Assembly (NCBI GenBank): GCA_018350325.1
Contig: JAEVLN010000012.1
Coordinates: 1,633,991-1,697,990, forward strand
Source of the DNA: Globodera rostochiensis
Taxonomy: Eukaryota > Nematoda > Chromadorea > Rhabditida > Heteroderidae
Direction: 5' to 3'
DNA: 64,000 bases
The position numbers and the translations under genes are program-made. The notes below the pieces were generated by a model that was not told the origin of the DNA, made no database searches, and saw nothing but the letters and a program-made list of their open reading frames with translations. Positions 1 to 10,864 of the stretch are shown piece after piece. The stretch's first letter is position 1. Every line of letters begins with the position of its first letter.

Positions 1-4
1 AGCA

Positions 5-2538
5 ATGAATAACAATAATAATAACCAGCAGGAATCGCCTTCGCCGGACGAAGCAGCTGCAGCCGAACCCGAGGTTTTGCGCACATAGGCCAACGCCATA
101 TAATTGCTAGTCCTTTCGTTAAACTTAACGAAGGGGCATAGCAATTAAATATGACATTGGCGTTATGAATATCTCCGGCCCCAAATGTCCTCGGGGACTC
201 AAATGTCCTCGGGGACTCAAATGTCCTCGGGGGCCCAAATGTACTCGGAGGCCCCAAATGTCCTCGGGGGCCCCAAATGTCCTCGGGGGCCCCAAATGTC
301 CTCGGGGGCCCCAAATGTCCTCGGGGGCCCCAAATGTCCTCGGGGGCCCCAAATGTCCTCGGGGGCCCCAGACCTCCTTGGGGCCTTGGTCAATATTGAT
401 TTTTAGAAAATCTGATAATAAATAATGAAAGTTCATTTGAAGCAAGGACAAGGGGCTGCGCAAGAACTCCTTGAAGCCCAACAGCGAATGCTGAGAGTAT
501 TAGCGGCCGAAAACGATGAATTGGAGGCCGAAAACAAAGGAAAGGACCTGATAATTGAGGCACTATCCAGAGAGAACAAGGCGCTGGTCAAACGTTTGTC
601 TGGCGAAGAACCAAGACAAGCGAAACGACAGAAGAGAGGGGAGGCAAAGGTATTGCTTAGTCTTTAATTTATAGTTAAAAAACATAAGTGAAGGCAATCG
701 GCATCGACCTCGGCACAACTTGTTCTTGTGTTGCAGTGCTTAAGCGTAGAGGAGTCCAAATCATCAACAACAACCGGGGTGCCAAATTGATTTCATGTTT
801 TCAGACTAAATTTGTTTAGGAAACCGCACGACTCCGTCGTGTGTTGCGTTCACGGACACCGAGCGTCTCATCGGCGATGCGGCCAAGAACCAGGCAATAA
901 ATGGTAAATGATTACCGAACTGAAACAAACATTTTAGGTGGCGATTAACGTGTCGAACACGGTGTTCGATGCCAAGCAATTGATCGGCCGCAATTTCAAT
1001 GACGAGCAAGTCCAGTCAGACATGACGCACTGGCAGTTCAAGGTTGTGCGGGCAGATGGCGGTAGCGCGAGAGTGCAAGTCAAAGTCAGGGGAGAGGATG
1101 TGACATTTTCCCCGGAGGTTTGCTTTTATGTACACAATCAAACACATCTATTTCGTAAGTCTAGTACGTTTCGTCGCTGGTGCTGTTTGAAATGAAGCAG
1201 GCGGCCGAGAGCTTTCTTGAACGACCTGTAAAGGACGCCGTGGTCGCTGTCCCGGCTTACTTCAACGACTCTCAGCGCGAAGCCACCAAGAACGCGGTGT
1301 CACTCGCCGGTCTAAACGTGCTGAGCACCATCAACGAGGCGGAAGCCGCGGCCATTGCTTACGGTCTTGACAAGAAGGGACTGGACAAGCGTCACGTGCT
1401 CATCTTCGATCATGGCGGCGGCACGCTCGATGTGTCAATTCTTACAGCCGAGGACGGCTTGTTTGAAGAGAGATCAACGGCCAGTGACCGTCATCTTGGG
1501 GGCAATGCCTTCGACAACTTGCTGGTTTACATTTTCAAAAACAGGATTTTGCGATTAGGCAAATATCAATAAGTTCTGGCTAAATTATAAAAAATCTCGA
1601 TTTTGAAGTTCTCATTCCGATTTGTGCTAATACCACCAGAGTTTACGTTTTGAGGTCAATCACTATGTCGCTGACTTCAACAGCGAGAACAATCAGGACC
1701 TCAGTTCCAGTTCCAACCCGCGTGAACTTCGTCTTCTCCGGACGGTGTGCGAGCGCGCCAAATGCGTCCTCTCCAAAAACACGGCGACTACGTTGGTCTT
1801 TCCATTAGGGTTACGGAAATGGGGGGGGGGAACACGAAATATGTTTTCCATGTTCCGTTTTTTTGCGTTCGTGAAATTCAATGTAAACTTTTAGCATCTC
1901 GATCGACCGGGATAGATTTCACTTTTACCGAATTGTCACGCGCGCTCGCTTCGAAGAGCTTTGCAAAGACCTCTTTATTCGCATCACGGACCTGGTCGAG
2001 AATGCTTTGCGTGACGCGAAGGTGGACAAGGCGAAGATCGACAACATCTTGCTAGTCGGCTGCTCAACTCGGATGCCAAAGGTGCAGAAGCTGCTGTCCG
2101 ACTTTTTCCCAGGCAAGCTGTTGGACAAAAGCATCAACCCGGACGAAGTGGTCGCGCTCGGCGCCGCTCTTCGTGCTGCGGCAATTCTTTCTGGTGACAA
2201 GTCGGGAATAAAGGTGCCGGACGACCGCGTCGCAGCGAAGAAGGCCTTGGAGTCTTACTGCTCCAAAATCGAGCAGTCCATGGAAGACGCTAATTGGGTT
2301 TCTAGCAGATATGATTTGGCATTATCTATTTGAACCAAATTTTTATACATAGGACACGATTGTTGCTGCCGACAAAAAGAAGGTTTTGGACAAGTACCAG
2401 GAAGCCCTCTCTTGGCTGGACGGCAACCCGGCGGCCGAAAAGGAACAATTCACGCACCAACTGGAGGAGTTGGAGGCTGTCTGCAATCCGATCGTCAATA
2501 TACTCACCACGTCTACTAGTACAAGCGGCGGAAAGTGA
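5..2538 (+). CDS. Hsp70-like protein with N-terminal coiled coil, lacking the substrate-binding beta domain
   Basis: Proposed exons: 5-73, 443-649, 694-778, 820-893, 938-1117, 1165-1524, 1655-1791, 1895-2297 and 2353-2538. All phases close, giving about 566 residues with no internal stop. The order is an Asn/Glu-rich leader (23 aa), a Glu/Lys-rich coiled coil (about 69 aa), then an Hsp70 nucleotide-binding domain from [12 protein letters not shown]. The NBD keeps the phosphate-loop aspartate ([12 protein letters not shown]) but has [12 protein letters not shown] and HLGGNAFDN at motifs that normally read [12 protein letters not shown] and HLGGEDFDN. After AILSGDKSG the protein jumps to [12 protein letters not shown], so the DLLLLDV linker and the roughly 170-residue SBD-beta are absent. 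The C-terminal helical lid is present, and there is no EEVD tail. One intron (894-937) starts with GC. Internal exon lengths (74, 180 and 360 nt) match the two other Hsp70 genes in the window. The start lies 4 bases from the window edge, so more upstream sequence is possible. I infer a diverged ATPase-type protein, not a general chaperone. Confidence 0.75.
91..166. repeat. imperfect inverted repeat in first intron
   Basis: The arm at 91-122 is roughly the reverse complement of 123-165 (shared AACGCCA, TAATTGCTA and TTCGTTAA), giving a hairpin of about 75 bp with a few small bulges. It lies in intron 1 of the Hsp70-like gene, just before the tandem array, and looks like a miniature inverted-repeat element. 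Confidence 0.6.
178..385. repeat. 18-19 bp GC-rich tandem repeat
   Basis: About ten head-to-tail copies of a unit close to CCCCAAATGTCCTCGGGGG. The first copies are 18 bp and the later ones 19 bp, with one degenerate final copy. Open frames across it on both strands give Gly/Pro-rich repeats only because the unit has no stops; they are not genes. The array sits in intron 1 of the Hsp70-like gene. The degenerate end can be read as APDLLGAL before a GT, resembling the tiny second exon (APPAPTVGAL) of the related gene at 22164-26112, but no acceptor AG precedes it. Confidence 0.85.
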
Positions 2539-2700
2539 TGGAACGAGGGGGGGGGGAGAACATCTTATAGGATCTCTTCATTAGAGATCTGTTTTTTTGT
2601 TTATCACAAAATTCTTAGCGTGCCTACTTTCACCACAGACCAATCCATACATCAAAAACCTTTCACATTCCAACCCCTCTTTTTAAAAAAAAATCGAGTC

Positions 2701-3686
2701 TCAAAAAAATGCTTGCCTGGCATTCCGTTCAAAGACGGGTCCAAGCGATGCAAAAAAATTGGAGGCTTCCACACTGTCCGGCACCAAGTCGTCAAATTGG
2801 GGGTCGACCGAGTCAAAGGCACGCTGACGGTCTTCAGAAAGTCCCAACTGTTCATAGGCCTAGTGTGAAAAAAAAAAGTCAAAAATTCCACAATTTTTCG
2901 TCCATTTTTTGCAAACCAACCTTTTGAATGCACGCAAAAACGGCCTCATTCCGAAGCGATGTGTCATCAGTGTCGGCCGCTTGGCCTTTGTCCGGATGAT
3001 ATTTCAGCACTTTGCGCCGATCTAAAAAAAAACAAATCTGAAATAAAAAAAACTCAAACAGTCTTTTGAATCTTTTTCGACAAACTCCAAAAAATTCTAT
3101 CTGAACTGTGCCATTTTGTGGGTTTGATGGCAAACTTTGTTCTTACATGCCGTCTTTAACTGTGCCGGAGTTGCCTGGTAACGTAGCTTGGACAGGCCGA
3201 GCACTTTGTAACTGAAAAGTTGGTTTAAAATTAGAAATTTTAACAAAAGGCAAGGCACTGACTGGTCCTGGTTCTTCCAATCGCTGGGGTCCAACCGGAA
3301 GAATCAGAAAAATGATACCATTCTTTTGTTTTTTTGCATTATAAGCAGAGTAAGCAGTACATTCATTATACGCTGAGCTGAGACGCTCAAGCCTAAGGAA
3401 CATAAACCTAGACTAAGCGAGCCTAAGCCTAAGTGGTAACAATTTTTTAATTGATCTGAATCATTTTCCATATAAAATTTTTAAAAAATACTGAAACCTG
3501 CAATCCTCCAACGCCATCAATGTCATCGGTATTCGACGCCGTCCCATTTTGGACAGCAATTCGAAGGACGGGGAGTGTGGAGAGGCCGAGCGTCAGTCGA
3601 TCTTTGACCATCGAAAATTCGTAGGAAATGCCGGCCGCCTCAATGCGCCGCTTGGGCGCCAAAAACCCGTAAAGCGCTAAAGCCAT
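2701..3686 (-). pseudogene. truncated DNAJC2/zuotin-like J-domain gene
   Basis: Exon pieces on the minus strand: 3498-3686 (ATG; KRRIEAAG region), about 3263-3290 (DPSDWKNQDH), 3147-3211 (YKVLGLSKLRYQATPAQLK), 2921-3021 (RRKVLKYHPDKG, with the HPD motif that stimulates Hsp70 ATPase) and 2701-2859 (AYEQLGLSEDRQRAF, VFERNA, then a stop). The motifs and their order match the start of DNAJC2/MPP11/zuotin, the ribosome-associated J protein. Between 3264 and 3497 no acceptor opens the required frame, because a TGA lies just upstream of the DPSDW segment. The ribosome-binding and SANT regions that should follow are absent. It is therefore broken internally and truncated at the 3' end. It lies tail-to-tail with the atypical Hsp70 gene. 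Confidence 0.7.
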
Positions 3687-3867
3687 TGCGCGAGTATTAT
3701 TTTTGTTGCTAGAAACAGAAGGAAATTTATGAACACATATTAAATCATTTAATAAAAAATGTAGTTTTTGCAAGGAAATATGGTTCATTTTATCTGATAG
3801 GAATCGTAACGTCACATTTTATTTGTAAATGCTTAGTCAAAAATAAGCAATTTATCAATCCTCAAAA

Positions 3868-4545
3868 CTAGAGACCGAGTTGGATCTGGATTGAATTTTT
3901 GAAAAAATGTTCGAAATTCGGGTTCGGAATTGATCGAAACGGAGGTCAGATTCGGATTCTACGCCGTCGAATACCCTAGAAATATCTTTTTATCGACTTT
4001 GAAGATAAAAATGTATTTTTTCAAAAAATGGGCTAGGCCTTCGTCAAGTCCAGATCCAGGATTTTACAAAACCTAGGTCTTTACTCAAAAAACACTAGCC
4101 GGAAATGTAAAAGCAGTAAAAAGCGTTCCTTTTTTTGCAAAATTTAATTGAAATTGCGAAATTTAATTCATTTTGGCGTTTCGTCCATTTCACGTGGACT
4201 AAATGGGCGGCGATTTTTACAACCAGAATAAGGGCTCCCACCCAACTTGTCCATACCAAAACCCATTACAAACTTTTGTGTTGTGATTAAGGCTTCTTGG
4301 CACAAACATAAAAATATAACGGAAAGGCTGACATTCATTTTGCCAAATTCCGAATTTATGCTTTTTGAGAACGATTTTGAGACCAAAATTGATTTCTGAA
4401 CATTTTTGAAAAAATGTTAGAATTCGGGTCCGGGGTTCGGAATTGGTCGAAATAGAGGTCGTATTCGGATTCTACGCCCCCGAAAACCCTTAGAATAATC
4501 TTTTTATCGACTTTTAAAAACATTTATTTTTTCCGACATTTCTTG
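3868..4545. repeat. two copies of a dispersed 'AATTCGGGTTCGG' repeat
   Basis: The segment near 3868-4030 and the segment near 4380-4545 are clearly related. Both carry ATTTTTGAAAAAATGTT, then ATTCGGGT(CC)GG(GG)TTCGGAATT, a shared 'TTCGGATTCTACGCC' stretch and 'TCTTTTTATCGACTTT'. Shorter relatives are seen near 12270-12350 and 47205-47290. The 3687-5179 interval holds no gene I can support. Confidence 0.65.
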
Positions 4546-4595
4546 GTTTCGTCATTATGTGGGGCAGCGACGTTGAGTCGAATCATGTTTTAAAT

Positions 4596-4814
4596 TAGGG
4601 TGGCACGGGACCGGGACCAGTACTGAAAATTGTCATTTTTTCCATTTTGGTACTGAAATTTTAGTCCCGGTTTTTCAAAATTTCTTTAAAATCCCCTTAT
4701 AATGGTCCCAGTTTTTTACCAACCATTTTTTTGTCCTGTAGTCCCGGTTTTTTTTGACCGGGACCAAATTTAGTCCCGGTCCTTTTCCAAAAGTCCCGTT
4801 ACCGTGCCACCCTA
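4596..4814. mobile_element. MITE with TAGGGTGGCACGG termini
   Basis: The ends TAGGGTGGCACGG and CCGTGCCACCCTA are inverted repeats about 219 bp apart. The direct repeat TTTAAAT flanks both sides (4589-4595 and 4816-4822), as expected for a target-site duplication. The inside is rich in GTCCCGGT palindromes and has no coding capacity. A related sequence starts near 25327 inside an intron. Confidence 0.7.
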
Positions 4815-5179
4815 GTTTAAATGATCGGTGACGGCGACCTCGAAAACGCCGAGGTACTTCTCAATAGCTTAAGATCCTTTAAAAAAATCCCGGGTCAAAT
4901 TAGCGGAATACGTCCCAAATTTTAGGCAAAAATGTGATGTGCTATTTGGTGTTATTCGCCTTCTTCGTCTTCCTGGTCATTTACTGGCTGATGCGGTAGA
5001 AAATAGAAGGGACGGCCGGACGGAGGGGAAACGAAACATTGCTGTGATTTGCTGCGAGTTGTGTATATGCGACACCAAACATTTCCAAAAGTTTGTTATA
5101 AAATAAAGCGTCGTGTGTTCATTTTTATGGATGAAAAAATTTGAGAAAAGGTTCAGGGAGTTCAAAGAGTAATCAATTC

Positions 5180-6170
5180 TCATCGGGCGTCCCCGCTGTA
5201 AATGGCGATCAGGGACGAGCCAGTGATCAGGGAGCATTTGAGGTGTCGTGTCAACATTCTGCGTTGACATTTCGCCGCCAATTTGTCTTCCATGTACCGT
5301 ACCGACGATGGCATGGCACCGGGCATCGCTTGGACCTGGAAAAAAATTCCTTTAGCGGCCGGGATTGACCACTTCAACTGAGTGAACACTTTCAAATCCA
5401 AACAATCGCTCCGTTTTGGGTTCATCGATCCAACTTTATCAATTTATTTGACACCTTTCCCAGCCGATTTGGAGGCACGTACACCTCGTCAACGTCCCTG
5501 AGCACCATATTCCAGTGTTTGTCAAATGCCACAATGGCACCCTTAAATAGGTGTATAAGGAATGACCGATCGTAATCAATTAGCGGGTTGTCCACTCCCC
5601 CCCCCCCCGCCCGAACACCTGCAACAATCGATTGGGCTCCTGTTGGGCGGAGGACGCGCGCAGTTTGACATGGACGCGCGTCCCGTGCTGCATCCAACGC
5701 CGAAGGCACGCGTCGATGCCGCTGCCGGCGGAGCACGCAAAGCGTTTGCCGTGCTCGCTGTCCAAATGCTCAACGCGACGTCTGCAGGAAGAAATGGGAT
5801 AAAAGTGCCGTTTTTGCAACCGCTCTCCACAATAATTCTTCAAAAAGGACGCACTTTTTTGTCCAGCTTTTGCGCCGGTCGCGCGGCACCAGCGGCGTTT
5901 GGCCGGGCTTGCAAATTGCTTGGAGACGCCGCAGGCGCTCTTTCGTACTCATTTTGGTCGGATCTGTAAAATAGAATCAATAAAGATAGCAAAAGCGAAA
6001 TTTAAAAAACTAGCGAAAAGTGAACCACACCCTAATGCGAGAAAGTTCGGCCTATCCAATTACTTTGAGGCCATGAAACGTATACACAACAGACCCTTGC
6101 ACGAAGTGCCAGTAGACGAACTCGCTGGTGTTGAGCCCACCTGTTGAGATTCGCTTTCATGATCAGCCAT
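5180..6170 (-). CDS. lsm-11 (putative): LSM11-like U7 snRNP Sm protein
   Basis: Five exons on the minus strand: 6095-6170, 5855-5963, 5619-5781, 5455-5541 and 5180-5335. All phases close, giving 196 aa. The N-terminal part contains DPTKMSTKERLRRLQ, resembling the basic segment before the Sm fold in LSM11. The Sm domain reads RVHVKLR, then (across an intron) GAIVAFDKHWNMVLRDVDEVY. The FDKxWNMxLxDVDExY signature is that of LSM11, not of other LSm proteins. The last 20 or so residues (TRHLKCSLITGSSLIAIY) match the pattern of the LSM11 C-terminal Sm2-type strand. LSM11 normally sits in the U7 snRNP ring and recruits FLASH for histone pre-mRNA 3'-end cleavage. At 196 aa it is much shorter than vertebrate LSM11 because the linker between the Sm halves is nearly absent. 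A broken copy of its 3' end lies at 19685-22010. Confidence 0.75.
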
Positions 6171-6674
6171 TATGCACCAGACGATGATCAAGGCGTTGTG
6201 GCCTGATTTGTGAGTGTATGTACGACTGTGCCGCCACCTTCCCTCACCCTGCTGGTACAATTTGGTAATGCCCAATCGGAATAAAACGCCATTTCTATGC
6301 GCGATTTGCTGACAAAAATTACACACACAAACAAACACAACAAATGCTGCTCATCAACTTTATTAAACTCTTCTTCAACTCATTTATCGTGTCTGTCTCT
6401 TATCCTTATCCATCGTTGTCATACATCCACCACGAGTCAAAAGTTCGAAATGTATAAAACGATTTGCGAAACAGAAAGGGGACACGGGCTCTTTTGAAAA
6501 GGAATCACATTCGGTTTTTTGTGGTGGACATTTTTACGCGGGAAACAAAACAGCGGTGCGAACGAAGGACAGAAAAAATGTATTTGTGCGCGCGTGAAAG
6601 AAAATGAAAGAAAAAAATCCATAAAATATGTTTGTTCTCTCTGTTCTGCTCTGTTTTCGCTGCTGTCGTCTCGG
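6171..6674. other. intergenic; nothing recognised
   Basis: Lies between the ATG of the LSM11-like gene and the stop of CNOT4, both on the minus strand. It presumably holds the LSM11 promoter and CNOT4 3' UTR. No conserved coding segment or RNA gene is seen. Confidence 0.5.
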
Positions 6675-9600
6675 TCAATTATTGGACTTTTTGGTGGTCG
6701 AAGAGAACAACGGCGAGAAGCCGGGCGGCACGGGCAACCAACTTGGAGGAGGCTGTTGTTGTTGCTGCTGCTGCGGTTGTCCATCATCGGCAGCGGCCCG
6801 AACAGCATCAAAGAAAGTGCCGCCTACGCCACTGAAATTGGACTGCCGTTGTTGTTGCTGCTGTTGTTGTTGTTGTTGTTGTTTCCGTTGCTGCTGTAGT
6901 TGACCATCTCAAAAGTCAAAATGTTCCATGTGATTGATTGGTTTCAAACAAAAAAAGCGTTTTTAGAAGTGGAGTGTACAGAAACTTGGCATAGATTTTC
7001 CTAATTGCTAATAGCAAAAAAAAAATGCTGCCATACTTGCAGCCGCGTCGGAAATGAACCGCACATTAACATTGGGCAACAGTGCCTTGAAGCTTTCGCG
7101 CAGGTCGCTCAATGAATTGTGTCCAATGCCAATGCTACCAACACCAAAGTGCTGCTGTTGCTGCTGATTATGATGATGATTGTTGAAGGCGGCGGACCCC
7201 CTGAATGTTTCTCGAAGGTCGCCAAGCGAATTGTGCCCAGTGCCAATGCCACCAAATTGGTGTTGCTGGTGGTGTGGATGCTGAAAATTGTTGTTGCTGC
7301 TGCCGCTGCTATTACCATTGTTATTGTTGTTAGAGCTGCTGTACATCTGTTGCTGTTGTGCTGCAGTGGGAAATGAGGACAGAGTCGGATGGAAAGCCGA
7401 CGACGCCATCAAACCGTTGTGATTATGATGAAACTGCGCTGCTGCAGCTGCCGCTGCTGTGGGATTGTTGGGGGTGCCTCCTGGGAAAAAGCTGGTGAAG
7501 GCGTTGTTCTGCGGTTGGTGGTGCTGCTGCGTCTGGGTAAATGGCGTCGGATGGTGCAGTCCCGGTGGTGGTCCGTTACGTGCCGCTGCCAGCAAATGGT
7601 TGGAACCGTGGCCAAACAAGTTGTTGGAAGCGGAAAAGAAGCTGTAAAGGAAACAATAAAATGAGTACAATTACACGAGTTATAAGCAACGACATTTTTT
7701 TCAAAGCGTTTTGTCAATGCAATTTTTAAGCGCGCACTCACTGAGACGATGCTTTTGCTGCGGAATGGTTCCCATCTCCACAGATTGTTCCGTTGTTCAA
7801 CCGGTTGTGGCTGTTGCAACTCCCAATCGGGCCCGGTGGTGTGCAATTCTTCTCCTCCTCCATGATCTCTTCCAGCGCTTTTGAAGATTCTGCAGATGAA
7901 AAAAAGAGTGTTGTACTAAAATTATTGTAAAGCGCATTCTTCTCTCACCCGCAAACGGGTCAAAACCAAGCTCATCGTCATGCTCACCATCGTCGCCCGT
8001 GTAGTTGTTAATGTTGTTGGTGCTGCTGCTGCTGCTACCCTTGATCATCACCGGTCCGGGGGTTGTTCTTCCACGTCCGTTCTCTTCACCAACCACGGCA
8101 TGCAAACTTTCCAAAGAACCGACTCCAACGGCACTTTTTGTGTCACTACTAAAATTCCAAAATATTCATGGCTAATAAACATGCAATGATTGCTCGCTTT
8201 TTCGCACCCTCACCTTTGCTTCCGTTCAATGCTTCCTTTCGATGAATCTGCATGGGAAAAGCGTGTTTCAACTTACAAATAAATATATACAAATTTACAC
8301 CTGCAGCAAACGGGTCAAACCCGAGGTCAAGGTCGTCGCTACCTTCATCACCAGCAGAATTACCCGTGTGGTTGGTGGTGTTGCAGTTGATGCTGCTGCC
8401 CTTGGTCATCGGAACAGGGGTTGTTCCGCTTCTGCTTCGTTCGTTGGCAATTGCGGGCAAATTTTCCAATGAGCCACTGCCAGCACCACGCTTCTTATCA
8501 CTAAAAAGTGGCTTATCAAAATAGTGTTGGAGTGGTGTGGGCTGTCCGTCCAGAGTCCAACACCCATCCACGCTCTTGTCCGCCCCCATTTCTCGTGCAC
8601 TTACGTTTGCTTCCGTCCAGCGCCTACTCCACCAGCCGCCCTGTTCCGCATCGCCGCCAACTCCCTACCGCTGCCAAAACTGTTCTGTTGTTGAAGTGGT
8701 GGCGGCTGATGTTGTTGTTGTTGAGCCGCCGAAGACTTTGTGCTGCTGCTTGCCGCTGGTCCCCATCCGCCGCCACCGCCGCCCGACGAGCCCATCTGCT
8801 CATGGAGTCGTCGCTCGTACTCGGTGTGCTTGCCTTGGTGCATGTCCTCCTTGGTGAAGCTGATCTCCTCCTCAGCCACATCGTGCAGGTACATGCACTC
8901 CTATAATATGAGGGCACCAGTTTTTTTTTTAAAAAAAAAAATGACAGAGCAAAATTAAGAGTAACAATCAGCTAATATGTTTTGGTCCGTCAAAAAGTAT
9001 TATGAAACAAACTTAAAAGGAGTGGGGAAAAGTGTTAGTCGAATACAAAACCCATGCCCGATGGGTATGCGGGACAATGGGAGATCAACCGACTCATTTT
9101 GCTCTACCCTCCGCGTTTGATTAGAGTTTGCGACTGCAATGACAAACTCTTGCCCACGAGGGAAGCTGCTGGCGGGAAGTGAACCCGAGGAAAATCCGAT
9201 TAAACCACCGAGCTACAGTTGAACATTGGTAGCCATTCAAAGCGAATGGAAAAATTGGCGGGTTTTTAACAAAAATTTTGTGAAAACCCAATATCGTGGT
9301 GTAGATAGCCTAAGCTCATGAACCCGGCAATCGGCATGTGTTTTCGCAAAATTCAAAAGAAAAACATACCGGTTTGTGGCACGCCTGCCCCTTCAAGAAG
9401 TTGGAGCAGTATTTGGTGGTGCCGAGTGATGCCTTCAAGAAGCGTCCCTCCACCACCATGTTGTTAACTGCGTGAATTGCGCGCAAGGCGTCCTCGCTAC
9501 GCGTGTAAGTGATGTACGCGGTGTGCACCGCTGGCTGAGTGCTGTTTAAAGCCGGCGCAGCGCCGACCGCAATTTTGATGATTTTACCAAACTTGCCAAA

Positions 9601-10864
9601 GAATTCGTGTCTGAAACGGGGGCAAGATGTAGAATTACCATTAACAAAATGTTGACGATTCAGTTTAATAACTCCCCGTTTGACTGATATTTGAGTTAGT
9701 TTGCCTAAACACACTCGGTTTGTTCAAAGACAGAAACATTCGATTCATAAACGGCAAGATTGCTGCCAATTTAATTAATTCGTTAAATCATTCAAGCGGT
9801 TCTGGTAATAGGTTAAGCGAAATAACAAATTGTTTCTTTGGCGATTCACATTAAAAATGGTACCAACCAATGGTCTAAACGAGGGCATGACCGTAAAGGG
9901 GGCATAGGTGGCCGTTTATAAATAAAACGTCACCAAAATACTTAAAATTTTGAGTCAAGAATCTTTTGCAGAATGAAGAGCCGTCACCCGAATCCCGGGG
10001 AATTGCCTCCACCCAAATAGCAAAGCGCACTTTTTCAAGAGTTCCGGGTCCGCCATCCGTTGACTGAGTCCTACCGCGTACACCAAATTCTTTTGGAGCA
10101 CTCGAAACTCGGCCAAGTGCTTTCTGCTTTCCACCACTTTGTTCTTTTGCTGCTGCACCTTTTGCTTCTTATCACTTTTGATCTTCCGCACGTCGGCACT
10201 GGACAACGGCTGAAAGTTGACCGGATCCTCTGGATATGATTGACGGCAAGCCGGGCACAACCCGTTCTCATTTGTCCTTAAAAGAAGACAAAAGTATAAA
10301 GCAAGCACCACTCTTTTAGGCATAAACAATATTCAGTGTGGGTAAAATTTTGATTCAAAAAAAACTGCTGGATGTGAATAGTTGAAAATGATTGAGTCAG
10401 TAAAATGAGCATGCCAATTTTCTACCCTTTTTGGAATGTCGGCGGAATTGATGAGATTTTTATTTTTGCGTAAAAAAGATATAGTTTTTCCGGATTTGGT
10501 GGGAAGTCATAGAAAAGGTACCGCTTTTCCCCTTACATTGGCTAAATAACTTTTTTCATTGGGGGGGGGGGGGAGTTAATTGTTCATACAGAAACTTTCG
10601 CTTTTTGGGGAAGTACAAATGGGTTTTTGGTTTTGTTTTTTTAGACTTCAGAGCTAATTTTTGTTTTTAGAAAATGACAGAAACCTGATCCTATGCCAGC
10701 AGAATCGGCAAATCTGGTACTGACAATTGCATGGGTAAAAATTGATGTCATCAATGTCGAAGGCCTCCATGCACAGAGGACACTAAATTAAATAGAAATT
10801 CAAATCAAAATTCTCTGAGACAAATTCGAATGACCTCCTTGTCGGACTGATCGTCGCTGGACAT
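6675..10864 (-). CDS. cnot4 / ntl-4: CCR4-NOT complex subunit 4 (RING/RRM E3 ligase)
   Basis: Eleven exons on the minus strand: 10835-10864, 10685-10782, 10031-10276, 9370-9610, 8605-8900, 8301-8500, 8214-8247, 7949-8145, 7742-7889, 7037-7641 and 6675-6907. They give about 775 aa in consistent phase. The start has a C4C4-type RING (CPLCMEAFDIDDINFYPC, CQYQICRFCWHRIR, CPACRQSYPEDP). A coiled linker and the RRM follow (LVYAVGLSQRMADPELL, FFGKFGKI, YITYTRSEDALRAI), then KASLGTTKYCSNFLKG and a CCCH-like ECMYLHD segment. The LGFDPFA-ESSKALEEIMEEE motif near the C terminus is also typical of CNOT4. The tail is Asn/Gln/His-rich. CNOT4 is a ubiquitin ligase linked to mRNA deadenylation and ribosome quality control. 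Exons 8301-8500 and 7949-8145 are duplicates of each other. The 7949-8145 exon has tandem acceptors (TAGTAG), so its first codon may vary. Confidence 0.92.
9060..9230 (-). repeat. possible tRNA-derived SINE fragment in a CNOT4 intron
   Basis: On the minus strand, TAGCTCGGTGGTTTAATCGG resembles a tRNA A box and GGGTTCACTTCCC a B box. A second GGTAGAGC...CGGTTGATCTCCC pair lies downstream. The spacing is not that of an intact tRNA and no cloverleaf is evident, so a degenerate tRNA-derived repeat is more likely. Confidence 0.3.

Noticed and set aside
178..385. Possible CRISPR-like array
   Set aside because: The repeats are directly adjacent with no unique spacers, and the host is a eukaryote.
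125..481. Gly/Pro/Leu-rich repetitive open frames on both strands
   Set aside because: They are the translation of the stop-free 18-19 bp tandem repeat. All frames look alike and none has a domain or splice context.
5..2538. Calling the first Hsp70 locus a pseudogene
   Set aside because: All exon phases close, no internal stop appears, and exon lengths match the intact gene. The missing region is one clean deletion.
6519..7376. Poly-Leu, poly-Cys and poly-Val open frames on the plus strand
   Set aside because: They are antisense shadows of the Gln/Asn/His codon runs in the CNOT4 C-terminal exons.
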